64,000 bases of DNA from Agrypnia vestita (Eukaryota > Arthropoda > Insecta > Trichoptera > Phryganeidae), in contig JADDOH010003976.1 in NCBI GenBank assembly GCA_016648135.1, forward strand, positions 1 through 64,000, read 5' to 3'. Within the stretch, counting starts at the first letter, position 1. Every line of letters begins with the position of its first letter. A program made the translations under genes and the position numbers. Under the pieces are notes generated by a model. That model searched no databases, had not been told where the DNA came from, and worked only from the letters and a program-made list of their open reading frames with translations. Shown one piece after another: positions 40,236-49,930 of the stretch.

Positions 40236-41345
40236 GTACCCACTTAAGTATGGCGTTTTACGACCGACTTCTAACAAATGAAATTTTGCACGCATACAAT
40301 TCGTTCCTCCCTTACTGTACATGTAACACACCCGAGCTATGTTACACGTTACACGTAACCCGAGAGTAATTACACTCGCCGCAGTAGAGAGAGCGAGCCA
40401 TACTTTTTGTGGCCGATTTCAATCCAGAGATTGACTCGGAAATAATCGATTCAACAACGAAGTGGTCATCAGCGGCGATGCGACACGACACAAACATAAA
40501 CACAAACACGAGAGATAAACATGTATGCGAGCGGCGGGGGGCGTCCCGGGCCGCGCCTCCCGCCCGTCACCGCTGACGTCACATCGCCGCGTGACGTCAC
40601 ACGACGATTGTTTTTCACGAGCTACGCCGGCCGCACTATGGATACGAATTATTACGTACGTATTCGTACGATTATTTTCCTACGTATTGAGAGCTCACAT
40701 TGATCGCGTCTTGCGTTGGTCACGATCAGTTACTTTTCGCATTTCTCCAATAACGTTTGTGCCAAATGAATAATCTGTATCTTCTGGAAAACTCTATTAT
40801 GGCAGGCTTAAATAATGACAAATTCCATGACTGTCTATCTAATAGATTCACAAATGCTGGGGAGAATCGAAGCGCAACGAGAGCTCAAAACATCGGAGAA
40901 ATATTTAAAAGTTTTTTTGTTCGAAGTACCTAATTATACCTCACCTTCATTAAACCAAATTATTTAACTTACAGGTATTTTTAGTTCTTTAGAGATTCTC
41001 CGCCATGATGACCACGTAGTTGAATCTCTTTGGTCTCACAAACATTTGTGGTCATGTGTCAAATTGACAAAATTTTCAATATCCATCGTACGAAATCGCA
41101 AATATTTCCGAACAAATCCGGACCGGACGTCGCATCTATACGTGCATACACGCACTACTAAATCGTGTACAGTGTGCGATGTTCAATATTACTTGGAAGG
41201 TCAGGAATGTACTCGCGTATTCGTACGTATACTCAATTTCGTACGAAAACGCATCCAGTGTGCGACCGGCGTTAGGCTGCAGGTGCGCCTGTGTTAATAC
41301 TTCTAACAAGAATTGCGCCATGAAGCAAAAGTTGCAGGCCGATTT
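40236..41345. other. Unassigned stretch with a GC-rich island
   Basis: 40380-40640 is GC-rich and CpG-rich, including two TGACGTCA sites. The flanks are AT-rich. Several short frames (40521-40773, 41046-41321) have no recognised motif. Could be a host promoter. Confidence 0.3.
40574..40599. promoter_or_regulatory. Two CRE-like palindromes
   Basis: TGACGTCA occurs at 40574-40581 and 40592-40599, 18 bp apart, within a CpG-rich island. This is the consensus site for CREB/ATF-type bZIP factors. Palindromes this short can arise by chance, but two within 26 bp is unusual. Confidence 0.35.
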
Positions 41346-42035
41346 AGATTAAAGCTACTGATACACATGCTTATTAGTGGCACGTCAGCATGCGCAGTAT
41401 CGAACTTTCTTTAAACCTTGCTTATTAGTGGCATGTTGCTTTGTGGCATGCACGCACATTGCTAGTAATGAGCATGCCACAGTCATTCACCATGAAAAGG
41501 GGTATCATTTGAGCATGTGTGAACAGGCTTGCTTATTATGAGCATGCTTATGTCATTCGCGGCTAGTATCGATTATCAATGCGATCTTCTCAGTCCGCGA
41601 CAGATGAAATAAATATGGCGCGTTGGGGAGATGACATAACATTACTTTTCGTGACTTATAATAAGAATCACGAATGTCGTGGAATACTCGGTCACGTTGT
41701 GTAAAAATAATATAGAGAGAAATAATGTTTATGAAACTTTATTAAAAGGCATGAATGATTCAAATCTTACAATAAAAATTATAAAAACTAAAATCAAAAA
41801 TGTGCGGATGGAAACTCGGGAACTGTTTTGATTTATTGGTTCATTTGAATTTTCTATTTCAGTTTGCAACGTTTCAATTTTGATCTAGAGTTCCTCTCTA
41901 TTCTATGACAAGAGCATGCCACTAATAAGCATGTGTGTTTGATTGTTAGCTTTGAGCATGCTTATTTATGAGCATGCCACTATTGTTGTAACAGTTGTTA
42001 TGGCATGCTTATAAGCATGTGTATCTGTACCTTGA
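41346..42035. mobile_element. CATGC-rich palindromic MITE (P family), copy 2
   Basis: Ends CTACTGATACACATGCTTAT and AAGCATGTGTATCTGTACC. Subterminal zones hold many GCATGC palindromes. The central part shares CGCGACAGATGAAATAAATA and ACTGTTTTGATTTATTGG with copies 1, 3 and 4 in the opposite orientation. No coding sequence. Confidence 0.78.
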
Positions 42036-42342
42036 AGCTTTACAGTTCGAAGTGGCGATTCTCAGCTAAACTAAACTTTAATTGCAGTTCTCATCTCCCG
42101 TGTTGTGAACACGTTTAGAATGCAAATGACACGCCGTAAACCTAAATGTTTGTGCGAAACGAACCCACGCGGATCTTCAATCTGTACCCAACCGGTTTTG
42201 GACGATTTAATAAATCTTTTTTTCAGGTCATCGGCGTGGCGACTCGCCCGCTGTGTTCCTGAACATCCCGCCGCGCTGAGCTGGCTGCTCGGAGGCCCGC
42301 GCAGGGAGTATAGTATATATAGTATTATTATGTATACCCTGT
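42036..42342. other. Unassigned stretch with an acceptor-like site
   Basis: A pyrimidine run ending TTTTTTTCAG (42227) is followed by about 80 bp of GC-rich, open sequence. It resembles a 3' splice site plus exon, but no protein family is recognised. Confidence 0.3.
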
Positions 42343-42831
42343 AGGGTGTACCAGAGCCAGCAGCAGAAACTTGGCAGGTAGATTCCTGACTATGTTGTGA
42401 GTCTAAAATGTTCGAGCAACCACGGCCTAATATCGATAGTTATGGAGATATGCAACACCAAAGTTTGCATTTTTTTCCCAATACTTCTCGCTTATTTTTT
42501 GCAATAAGTTAAACTATCATTACAGTAACTTATGTCGATTATGAAAAATTCATTCGCTTTGATACAAGTCGAGTAAAATGATAAACACCTTGCAAAAATT
42601 TTAAAAAGTTATTTTTAAAAGGTTTTTATCATTTTACAATATAAGTTATTGTAATGATAATTCAACTTTTTGCAAAAAAATAAGTCAGAAATATTCGAAA
42701 AAAAATGCAAAACTTTGGTATTGCATATTTCCATAACTATTGATTTTAAATCATGGTTGCTTGAACATTTTAGACTCATAACATAGTCAGGAATCTACCA
42801 AATAATATTCTGCTGCTAGCTCTGGTACAGT
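42343..42831. mobile_element. Core-hairpin element, copy 5, end type B on both sides
   Basis: Begins GGGTGTACCAGAGCCAGCAG and ends GCTGCTAGCTCTGGTACA. Between the ends lies the same core (ATGGAGATATGCAA, ATTACAGTAACTTATGTCGA and mirror) as in the type A copies. The terminal 40 bp are unrelated to type A ends. No coding sequence. Confidence 0.85.
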
Positions 42832-42837
42832 GTATAC

Positions 42838-43061
42838 CGGGGGCGTGCAGTGGGAACATGACTTTTGCGTAAGCAATTATTTGGAAAAAAATCGAAATAA
42901 AACATATACTTCGTAATATTTCCATCACAATCATTATCATAGTATTCATATTTTGATACACCATAATAATCTGTCGCATAAATATTTGATTTCTATTTTT
43001 TTTCAAAAATATACGTCAACAAAAAAGCCGTGCTTCAATGTTCCCACTGCACGCGCCTGTT
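42838..43061. mobile_element. Palindromic MITE Q, copy 1
   Basis: Starts CGGGGGCGTGCAGTGGGAAC and ends with the mirror GTTCCCACTGCACGCGCC. About 224 bp, with no coding sequence. A second copy (56126-57506) is split by two retrotransposon fragments. Confidence 0.8.
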
Positions 43062-43431
43062 TTACACTTCGTATAGAGTAGAAATAATATGATCGATGGA
43101 TACCTGGTTTTATTAAAATATTTATATAAAGCGATTTTTCAAATAGCTAAAAAGATAAAATAAATAAAATAATATAAATTTAATTCAAAACTCAAGTAGT
43201 AAAGAAAAGAAGATAGGTAAACAAATAATTACAATCTAAAAATCCCAATTACAATAATTTTGTTGTCTGTCTGCCTGTGTCCGTAACTTCATCGTAAACT
43301 TTCTCAAAAACTTTATAGGAGCCGACATGTAAAAGTACCGTTATTTTTGTCGGGTTGCAGCTGGTAGAAAATAAAAGACTAACAAATTAGAACCAAAGTA
43401 AAATTTTAAGTAACAAGTTAATAACGTAACT
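43062..43431. other. Unassigned AT-rich stretch
   Basis: Nothing recognised. Confidence 0.3.
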
Positions 43432-43490
43432 AGCTAACCTTCGCGCCGTTTTTCTTTCCGGAGGGGTAGGCAGAGAGGATAGAACGCCAC
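43432..43490 (-). mobile_element. Non-LTR 3'-terminal scrap (GRPRKTWHD family), minus strand
   Basis: Minus strand GTGGCGTTCTATCCTCTCTG then CCTACCCCTCCGG and ACGGCGCGAAGG match the 3' end at 49866-49930. Only the last 60 bp remain. Confidence 0.6.
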
Positions 43491-43934
43491 ATTCTTCAAA
43501 CAAATTAATAACATTTCAAAACAAACTCAATAAAGACAAAAGATAAATTTAATGTTAATAATTACAAGGATTACTGACTGTTCAAATTATCTTCGGGGAT
43601 TTGTTGGAATTGATTAGCGAATCAGAGAAAACATTTGATTTGATATATTACTCATTTCCCTATCTGTGAAGCCTCTGATACGTGAATTGTAGAGATAATT
43701 CGTACTGACATTTTCGCGGTGAAATGTTACGTTCACGAGCACTTTGCCTAGCGCTCCTACAAGAAATGTACCTGATAGAAAATTAATTTCGTTAGACTAG
43801 TGAAATAATTATCAACAATTTTACAGAGTAATAATATCTGATAATTGGCCGTATTCTGAACTAAGCAATATTGCCATTTCTGTCTTGACAGTTACTGTAC
43901 AACATTGTAACGCCGCCAATTTTGACTCTATAAG
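43491..43934. other. Unassigned AT-rich stretch
   Basis: Nothing recognised. Confidence 0.3.
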
Positions 43935-44600
43935 TAGTGATGCAACGAATACTACTTTTACGAATACGAATATCAAACTACTATTCGGCCAATACGAATA
44001 CGAATAATTCAACAAGGTAATAAATAACACACCACTGTTCTTTTTTTACTAAGAGATTTAATAATTAAAATTTACCACCGGCAAATTTTTGTTCAAAAAG
44101 CACAACATTTGTAACTTCTCAGGCGTTAGGCGATTTTTTATTCGTTTGTACATTCCCAGCGGTCGAAAATAATCTTTCTGAGGCGAAAGTAGATGGCTTT
44201 AGTGAAAAATATTTCTGGGTCAGTTTTTTGCCTTGTTATTAGATCTAATTTGAAATTATTATATAAGAGTTAACACTTTTACACCAAAGGGAAAAAAAAT
44301 GAAAACGAACAATACGTATTACAAAACAAAAACTACATGAAATGAGTACCTAACTATATTAATAACCTAACGAAACTAGATGAAAGAACTCATATTATTC
44401 TGTGAAACAAGTAATAATTGACAACTTGAGAACTCAACAAATCCATTGATTCTATGTTAGGGGAATCCTCGATAATAGAGGTGTGTTCGGATACACGGTG
44501 CACAGCCAAACCGTAATTTGCGTTGCGTTCAGTTATAAATAGTTTGTTTTTAATATTCGTTATGATATTCGGCGAATAAGAATATTGGGTAAATATCCAA
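43935..44600 (-). mobile_element. hAT element remnant, TAGTGATGYAACGAAT family, copy 2
   Basis: The left end TAGTGATGCAACGAATAC matches 39723. The minus strand encodes SERLFSTAGNVQTNK and, after a frameshift, RLTPEKLQMLCFLNKNL, both parts of the hAT C-terminal dimerisation region. The right end is not clean. It abuts the hairpin at 44603-44668, which is made of the same terminal motif. Confidence 0.75.
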
Positions 44601-44602
44601 AT

Positions 44603-44668
44603 GTCTAACTTAAAACTAGTGATGTAACGAATAACCGTTTTCGTTACATCACTAGTTTTAAGTTAGAC
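44603..44668. repeat. Perfect 29-bp hairpin made of a hAT terminus
   Basis: Arm 44603-44631 (contains TAGTGATGTAACGAA) is exactly complementary to 44640-44668, with an 8-base loop. It looks like two hAT termini joined head to head, possibly an aberrant transposition product. No target duplication. Confidence 0.9.
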
Positions 44669-44732
44669 AGATTTGAAATTAATGAACTCAATCAATAAGA
44701 AAGCTTTGTTTGATTGTTATAAAATTGTGAAA

Positions 44733-45017
44733 AATGGTTACTTTTCTCCCATCACAAGGTTGTGTCAACTCAAAACTCACTCACAGACAACATCCATTTT
44801 CTAAACGATGACCAGAACCTATAGAACCATTATTTATTAAATACTAATCGCACTACATATTAACACTAAATATATAATACACATAAATGTACATGTAAAA
44901 TACACTTAAATGGAAAAATACATGTTGCTAGAGCGTGCCGAAGACACTTGTAATTGGGATACAGACATAGTCTTCATTTATAATGTTTTATTATTAGAGT
45001 ATAATGTACCCATAATC
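44733..45017 (+). pseudogene. Jockey-like non-LTR 3' end (family J2), copy 2, internally deleted
   Basis: Matches 20440-20805: GGTTACTTTTCTCCCATCAC, then a deletion of about 85 bp joins to AAACTCACTCACAGACAACA, then the 3' UTR through TTTTATTATTAGAGTATAAT. Coding capacity is lost. The copy stops just before the hairpin at 45021. Confidence 0.75.
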
Positions 45018-45020
45018 CTA

Positions 45021-45063
45021 GATTTTTCCGTAACGACATATAAAATGTCGTTACGGAAAAATC
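45021..45063. repeat. Perfect 19-bp hairpin with 5-base loop
   Basis: GATTTTTCCGTAACGACAT (45021-45039) is exactly mirrored at 45045-45063. It sits at the end of the J2 copy. No known terminator context applies. Confidence 0.9.
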
Positions 45064-45344
45064 CGCTCGAAAAATAGGTAAATAGATCGTCAATTGTTTC
45101 CTTGTACACGTATATAGCACATCACACCACCTTTGTCTGGAGTGATAATGATGATACACGTTTTGTAAATACAGATCATATACAACAAACTTGTAACTCC
45201 TCCCAGAGGGGCCTAAACATCAGATGAAAGCGAACGGCGAAAAATATTGGCAACAAAGAAAAACTGCTTGCTATACATTTTGCTATCCGTCAAGTGTGCC
45301 GTCCAAAGATTCGTGACGTCAACATTGTGCAGAGAGCAAAGGTC

Positions 45345-45657
45345 CCCAATTCTTTTTTACCTCGAATTAAATAAAATGATAAAAACCTCACAAAAATTCA
45401 AAACTTTTTTTACGAGGTTTTTTTCATTTTATATTTGAGTGATACTGAAGCGAATGAATTTTTCATAATGGATATAAGTTACTGTAATGATAGTTTAACT
45501 TTTTGTAATCGGAAATATAAAAAAAAATACACAATTTGACAATTTGCATACCTCCATAACTATTGATATTAGGTCATGGTTGCTTGAACATTTTCGACTC
45601 ATTACCAAGGCAGGAATCCGCCTGTAAAGTTTTCGCTACTAGCTATGAGACACCCTA
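45345..45657. mobile_element. Core-hairpin element, copy 6, end type C
   Basis: The core palindrome (AAATAAAATGATAAAAACCT and mirror, GGATATAAGTTACTGTAATG) is intact. The right end is TAGCTATGAGACACCCTA, different from types A and B. The left end is truncated. Confidence 0.75.
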
Positions 45658-45659
45658 TA

Positions 45660-45835
45660 TAACGCAAGTGCTGACAGCGCCAGAACGAGAGGGCGAACGC
45701 GGAATACCAGATACTGGAAGATGGTCCTTTTAGAAGATGTACGAAAATGGACGAGGCGAAAGTTTTATGTCAGGACAGAAGAGTTTGGCGCTCTATCCTC
45801 TCTACCCACCTCCACGGGGAAATAAGTTGTCACGG
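45660..45835 (+). pseudogene. Non-LTR C-terminal fragment (GRPRKTWHD family), degraded
   Basis: Nucleotide match to 4040-4200: AACGCAAGTGCTGACAGCGC, AGATACTGGAAGATGGTCC, and the end GGCGCTCTATCCTCTCTACC. The open frame is destroyed. It abuts the preceding foldback directly. Confidence 0.6.
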
Positions 45836-45880
45836 CTGCTTTTATCACAGCCGACATCGACAGACTTAATAAACATATCG

Positions 45881-46218
45881 TCATGATCGTAGAACAATGA
45901 CGGATGTGCTAAATATTCCATATTGACTTTTTTGGATCGTTAAATAGTGAAAAAAATAAGCCATCTAATGGTATATAAAAAGTGTATTTTTTATCATTAA
46001 TTTAACCGTCGTTATACGAAGTTGGTGTAACGACGGTTCTGATTTGCGATCGTAGAACAATGCAGCATGTGTAAAAACATCGATGTACTGCGCTGACTAT
46101 ATTTGAGGTTTAAAAGTTATCAACTTTAAATAACTAACCCAAGTTTCAAAGGAAAATTTTTTGCCAACTCCTGCAAACTTGAGAAAAATCACATGCGTCG
46201 TTATTCTGCGATTATAAC
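45881..46218 (-). mobile_element. MITE-like repeat V, copy 2
   Basis: Opposite orientation to copies at 12131 and 47918. Begins TCATGATCGTAGAACAATGA and ends CGTCGTTATTCTGCGATTAT. An inner repeat of the terminal motif (GATCGTAGAACAATGCAGCA at about 46048) lies inside. No coding sequence. Confidence 0.7.
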
Positions 46219-47109
46219 GATATGTGAATAATATGTTTTTATTTATTATAATATCATAGTGTCGCAAACGCGGATACATTAGAGATTCATAATAAATTAT
46301 AATATATTAAAAATTTTAATAAACATTCGCGTCAAAGCGAGAAATAATATTTGCGAAACATCATCATAAAAATGTGAAGATAAAAAACAACACAAACGTG
46401 TATCTAAACAGGAAAAAAGATAAAGACGTCACCCAAAACATTCAGCAGAATTTGCGCAAACATTAGCTGATAAACCAATGTCTCGTTCAAATTCAATTTA
46501 AAAAACCACCATTACATAATGCCCGAATCAAACGTAATACGATGCAAATCGTAACAAATAACATTATCTCAAAACCGCTTACCAACAGATCCCGGCGATC
46601 GGTGAAATGTAACGTAACAGCAGTACGATTATATTATTATTATTATCATCTAAAACACTAGGCGATTTTATTCAGGAAATTACAACAGTAAACGCCGTTT
46701 CATCATTCAAAATGGCCATCGCTTCTTTTGGAGGCGCGAAACATTTCGGCGAAGTGGACGCACGTGCCCGCAAAATGACGCACTTTTTATTTCTTATATT
46801 TTGCACACACTTTCACGATAACGATTCAGCAATCGATCCGCCTCGGACACGTCCAGCTGCGTGGCTGCTTCGCGCACGGTTCACAGACGCGGCCACTCTC
46901 TGCGGCGGCCAACGCGCGACTGGGTGGCGGGCGGCGGGAGGGGGTCGGCCGGGCGCGGAAAACCCGCGACTCGAGAGGTGAGACGGAATGATTGATGCAT
47001 GCGTTACGTACTCGCGCTGTGACGTCACGAGAAAAGTTTTTAAATCGTAATTTTCGAACCGCACACAATCCTCGCTGCATTACGGTATAATTGGATGGGG
47101 AGGGTCAAA
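46219..47109. other. Unassigned stretch with a CpG-rich island
   Basis: 46219-46700 is AT-rich and empty. 46710-47060 is CpG-rich with a TGACGTCA at 47020-47027 and a donor-like GAG|GTGAGA near 46977. Long open frames on both strands (46712-46981 plus, 46813-47080 minus) reflect GC bias. Candidate promoter or first exon of a host gene, unproven. Confidence 0.3.
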
Positions 47110-47346
47110 CAATGAATCCCATAAGAACGATCCAAAGACTTGTTATTAAAATAATTTTGAAGGAACCCCAATGATTCAGAACAGAAACTTTATTCAACAT
47201 AATTTATAGGAAATATTCGATATTACAAATATTTAAAGAAAGGAATACTAATAATTTACAAAAGTGTCACTCGAGCAGATATGAAAATAATATTAAAAAA
47301 TCCTATATTCGGTACCACATATTTTCAAAACGGTTTTCTATACAGA
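47110..47346 (+). pseudogene. Jockey-like non-LTR fragment (family J4), copy 2
   Basis: Matches 34871-35040: AGGAAATATTCGATATTACA, TGTCACTCGAGCAG and ACCACATATTTTCAAAACG, ending at a CAGAGGTA where an RTE fragment begins. Non-coding in its present state. Confidence 0.6.
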
Positions 47347-47347
47347 G

Positions 47348-47905
47348 GTATCATCATCATCACTCTTGGCTCTACAACCCCTGGTGGGTCTTGGCCTCTT
47401 CAAGAGTATTCCTCCACTCATCTCGGTTTAGTTCCAGCTCTCTCCAGTTCAGAAGCTCCGAGGAAGAAATGTCTTTGAGGAAGTTGTCGCTCCATCTTAA
47501 TTTTGGCCTTCCTGAGCTCCTTCGCCCTCAAGGCCTTGGGTTCAGCAGGGAATTTGGTGCTTGGTGCTCGGTCACTCTCTCCACACGACCCAGCCACCGA
47601 AGTCTTCCCAGTTTCATAAATCTTGTAACGTTTAGCTCCTTAAACAGAGTATAGAGCTCATTGTTGTAAAGTCTGCGCCAAAGTTCATTTTCTAGAACCG
47701 GTCCGAAGATATGCCTCAAAATTTTCCTTTCCAAAACCTCCAGAGCTCGCTCATTCCTCTTAGTTAGTACCCACGTCTCAGCTGCGTACGTGAGCACTGG
47801 CCTAGTAAGCGTTTTGTACACTAATATCTTAGTGTTTCTGGACAGCAGTCTGGATTTTATCTGCTTTTGTTGGCGGAAAAAACAGCGAATCGCACTCACA
47901 ATGAA
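47348..47905 (-). pseudogene. RTE-like retrotransposon C-terminal fragment, minus strand
   Basis: On the minus strand a 123-codon open frame (47528-47899) reads FFRQQKQIKSRLLSRNTKIL, TLTRPVLTYAAETWVLTKRN, ERKILRHIFGPVLENELWRR and LGRLRWLGRVERVTEHQAPN, followed by the degraded GRPK block. It ends at a TGATGATGATGA tail (47348). Same family as 35368-35738 but longer at the 5' side. The adjacent left flank is J4 sequence, so it probably inserted into that element. RT catalytic motifs are missing. Confidence 0.88.
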
Positions 47906-47917
47906 CGCTCACAAATC

Positions 47918-48213
47918 GTCATAATCGTTAGAACAACGACGCATGTGATTTTTCTCAAGTTTGCAGGAGAGCTAAAGACACTTTGTCATAGCTCGATAAA
48001 TACAAAAGATTTTCCTTTGAAACTTGGGTTAGTTATTTAAAGTTGATACCTTTCAAACCTCAAATATAGTCAGCGCAGTACAATGACGTTTTGATGAGAA
48101 TGATATATATATATATATTAGATGGCTTATTTTTTTCACTTTTTAACGATCCAAAAAAGTCAATATGGAATTTTTTGCACATCCGTCATTGTTCTACTAT
48201 CATGACGAAATAT
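47918..48213 (+). mobile_element. MITE-like repeat V, copy 3
   Basis: Starts TCATAATCGTTAGAACAACG and ends CCGTCATTGTTCTACTATCA. Lacks the middle segment present in copies 1 and 2, where an AT dinucleotide run (48106-48118) stands instead. No coding sequence. Confidence 0.7.
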
Positions 48214-48234
48214 TCGGTTTTGTTATATATACCA

Positions 48235-48385
48235 CCAATATATATTATATAGATCTCTCTTAATATCTCTCTCTGATGATATATAGAGAGATCTCTCTCT
48301 CTCTCTCTCTCTCTCTACATAGTATATAGAATCTATCTCTATATATTTATATCTCTATATCTATATCTTCATATATATATATGAT
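48235..48385. repeat. AT and CT low-complexity tract
   Basis: A run of CT dinucleotides (about 48292-48315) is surrounded by TATA and ATCTCTATAT repeats. Confidence 0.85.
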
Positions 48386-48542
48386 TATCGTCGCAGAGGG
48401 CTATTCACTACATCTAGCGTAATGTATTTGTATTTCGGAAGAGGAAAGGAAGTTAGTCCTAATTTTCATAGCTCAGGTGTTTAGCTTAGTTTTACTTCTA
48501 ATTTTTACATAAAATTGTAAACAAAAAATAAATTACATTTTA

Positions 48543-48960
48543 TTGATCTTCTTCCTCAGCCTTTTTCTATCGACTGATGGATTTAGGCCTCTTCCATTTT
48601 CCTCCACTCATTTCTGCTTCTCCCCTTCGCGTCCAAGTTCTTCCCGCTTGCTGGACTATGTCATCGGACCATCTTTTGGGAGGTCTTCCGACGCTTCTAC
48701 TTTTCGTCCAGGGCCTCCACTGTAGGATTCTGGTTGCCCATCTAGTATCCTCCTGTCGAGCCACATGTCCGGCCCGATGTCATTTTAATTTCTCAATACG
48801 GTCCATAATGTCGGCAACTTTTGTTCGGCGTCTTATTTCCTCATTTCTGATTTTATCTCGAAGGCTCACGCCGAGCATCTGCCTTTCCATGGTCCGCTGT
48901 GTACAATTTAATTTGTGTATAGTTTTTTTTTAATGACGCTGTTTCTAGGCCATATATCAA
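48543..48960 (-). pseudogene. RTE-like retrotransposon C-terminal fragment with a stop in place of tryptophan
   Basis: The minus strand reads MERQMLGVSLRDKIRNEEIR, RRTKVADIMDRIEKLK, then a TGA where tryptophan is expected (KW.WAGHVAR in relatives), then RAGHVARQEDTRWATRILQW, RPWTKSRSVGRPPKRWSDDI and TWTRRGEAE. This is the typical C-terminus of RTE-like insect elements. Apart from the stop the frame stays open for about 120 codons, so it is relatively young. The RT core is missing. Confidence 0.88.
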
Positions 48961-49205
48961 TATCGGTAGGATACATGTATCGAACATTTTTCTTTTTAAA
49001 ATACGTACATTTTATTAATGTATATTTATATTACCGTTTAATATTTCGTGACAAAATAAATTTCAGTAAAATTATATCTTAAATATACACCGCATCACCT
49101 TAAGTTCAGATGAAATACACGCACGCTTTAGGTACAAAGAGAACGGGGTTGGAAAAATTGCATAATGACGCGAGCGCTTCTCAAAGGTCACCGGCTGGCG
49201 GGCGA

Positions 49206-49312
49206 GGGTGAAGGGGTGAAGGGGTGAAGGGGTGAAGGGGTGAAGGGGTGAAGGGGTGAAGGGGTGAAGGGGTGAAGGGGTGAAGGGGTGAAGGGGTGAA
49301 GGGGTGAAGGGG
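49206..49312 (+). repeat. GGGGTGAA minisatellite
   Basis: About 13 head-to-tail copies of the 8-bp unit GGGGTGAA with almost no variation. It reads as repeated FTPSPLHP on the minus strand, which is an artefact of the repeat. The regular G4 tracts on one strand could form G-quadruplexes. Confidence 0.95.
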
Positions 49313-49494
49313 CGCGAACCTGAAAGCTGGCACCGGAGCCGCCCACCCTCTGGTGAGCCCGGCCGCATCCCCCTTCCCCCCCCCGAAGGCCGCGACCTAC
49401 GCAAGCCGCCCTCGCTCGGCTGCGCTCGATACCAAGGCGAATGTTATGCAACCCTTATACAGCGCACTTTTTTTACACCCTTTTAATTACCTCT

Positions 49495-49930
49495 CTTTGT
49501 CAAAAGAGGGATGAAATGCGGTCACTAAGACGCTTGTGCGGAAAATCTTTGGTCGATAGAGTGAGGAACGAACAAACTAGACGCGAATGCAACGCTGGCT
49601 GCAGTGCGGTAGATAGAATAAAGAAAGGAGTGCCGAGATGGTTTGGTCACGTGGAACGTGTGAACGAGGAAAGGATAGTTAAGAAAATATACGAGGCGAG
49701 TGTTGAAGGCAGCGGGAATAGAGGGCGTCCGCGAAAGACCTGGCACGATCAGATACGACAAGTGTTTGGGAATAGCCCCGTTAAAAGTCGCAACAACCGT
49801 AGAACTTGTACGAGAAGATGTATGAATGTTGGCCGAAGCAAAAGTGGTGTGCCAGGATAGAAGAGTGTGGCGTTCATCCTCTCTGCCCACCCCTGCGGGG
49901 AAACGGCGTGATGCTTAGTTAGTTAGTTAG
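49495..49930 (+). pseudogene. Non-LTR C-terminal fragment (GRPRKTWHD family), best preserved copy
   Basis: An open frame gives MRSLRRLCGKSLVDRVRNEQ, VDRIKKGVPRWFGHVERVNE, ERIVKKIYEASVEGSGNRG, RPRKTWHDQIRQVFGNSPVK and SRNNRR before losing frame. This is the C-terminus downstream of the RT domain in an insect non-LTR element. The 3' end is TGGCGTTCATCCTCTCTGCC ... GGGGAAACGGCG, followed by a short tandem (TTAG)n tail. Copies at 3854, 43432, 45660 and 53050 are shorter or more damaged. The exact clade cannot be fixed without the RT core. Confidence 0.85.

Noticed and set aside
46712..47080. Overlapping protein genes on both strands
   Set aside because: Both frames are arginine/alanine-rich products of GC-rich DNA, with no domain, no codon pattern and mutual overlap.
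49072..49451. A proline-rich protein of repeated FTPSPLHP
   Set aside because: It is the translation of an 8-bp minisatellite; open frames on that strand follow from the repeat lacking stops.
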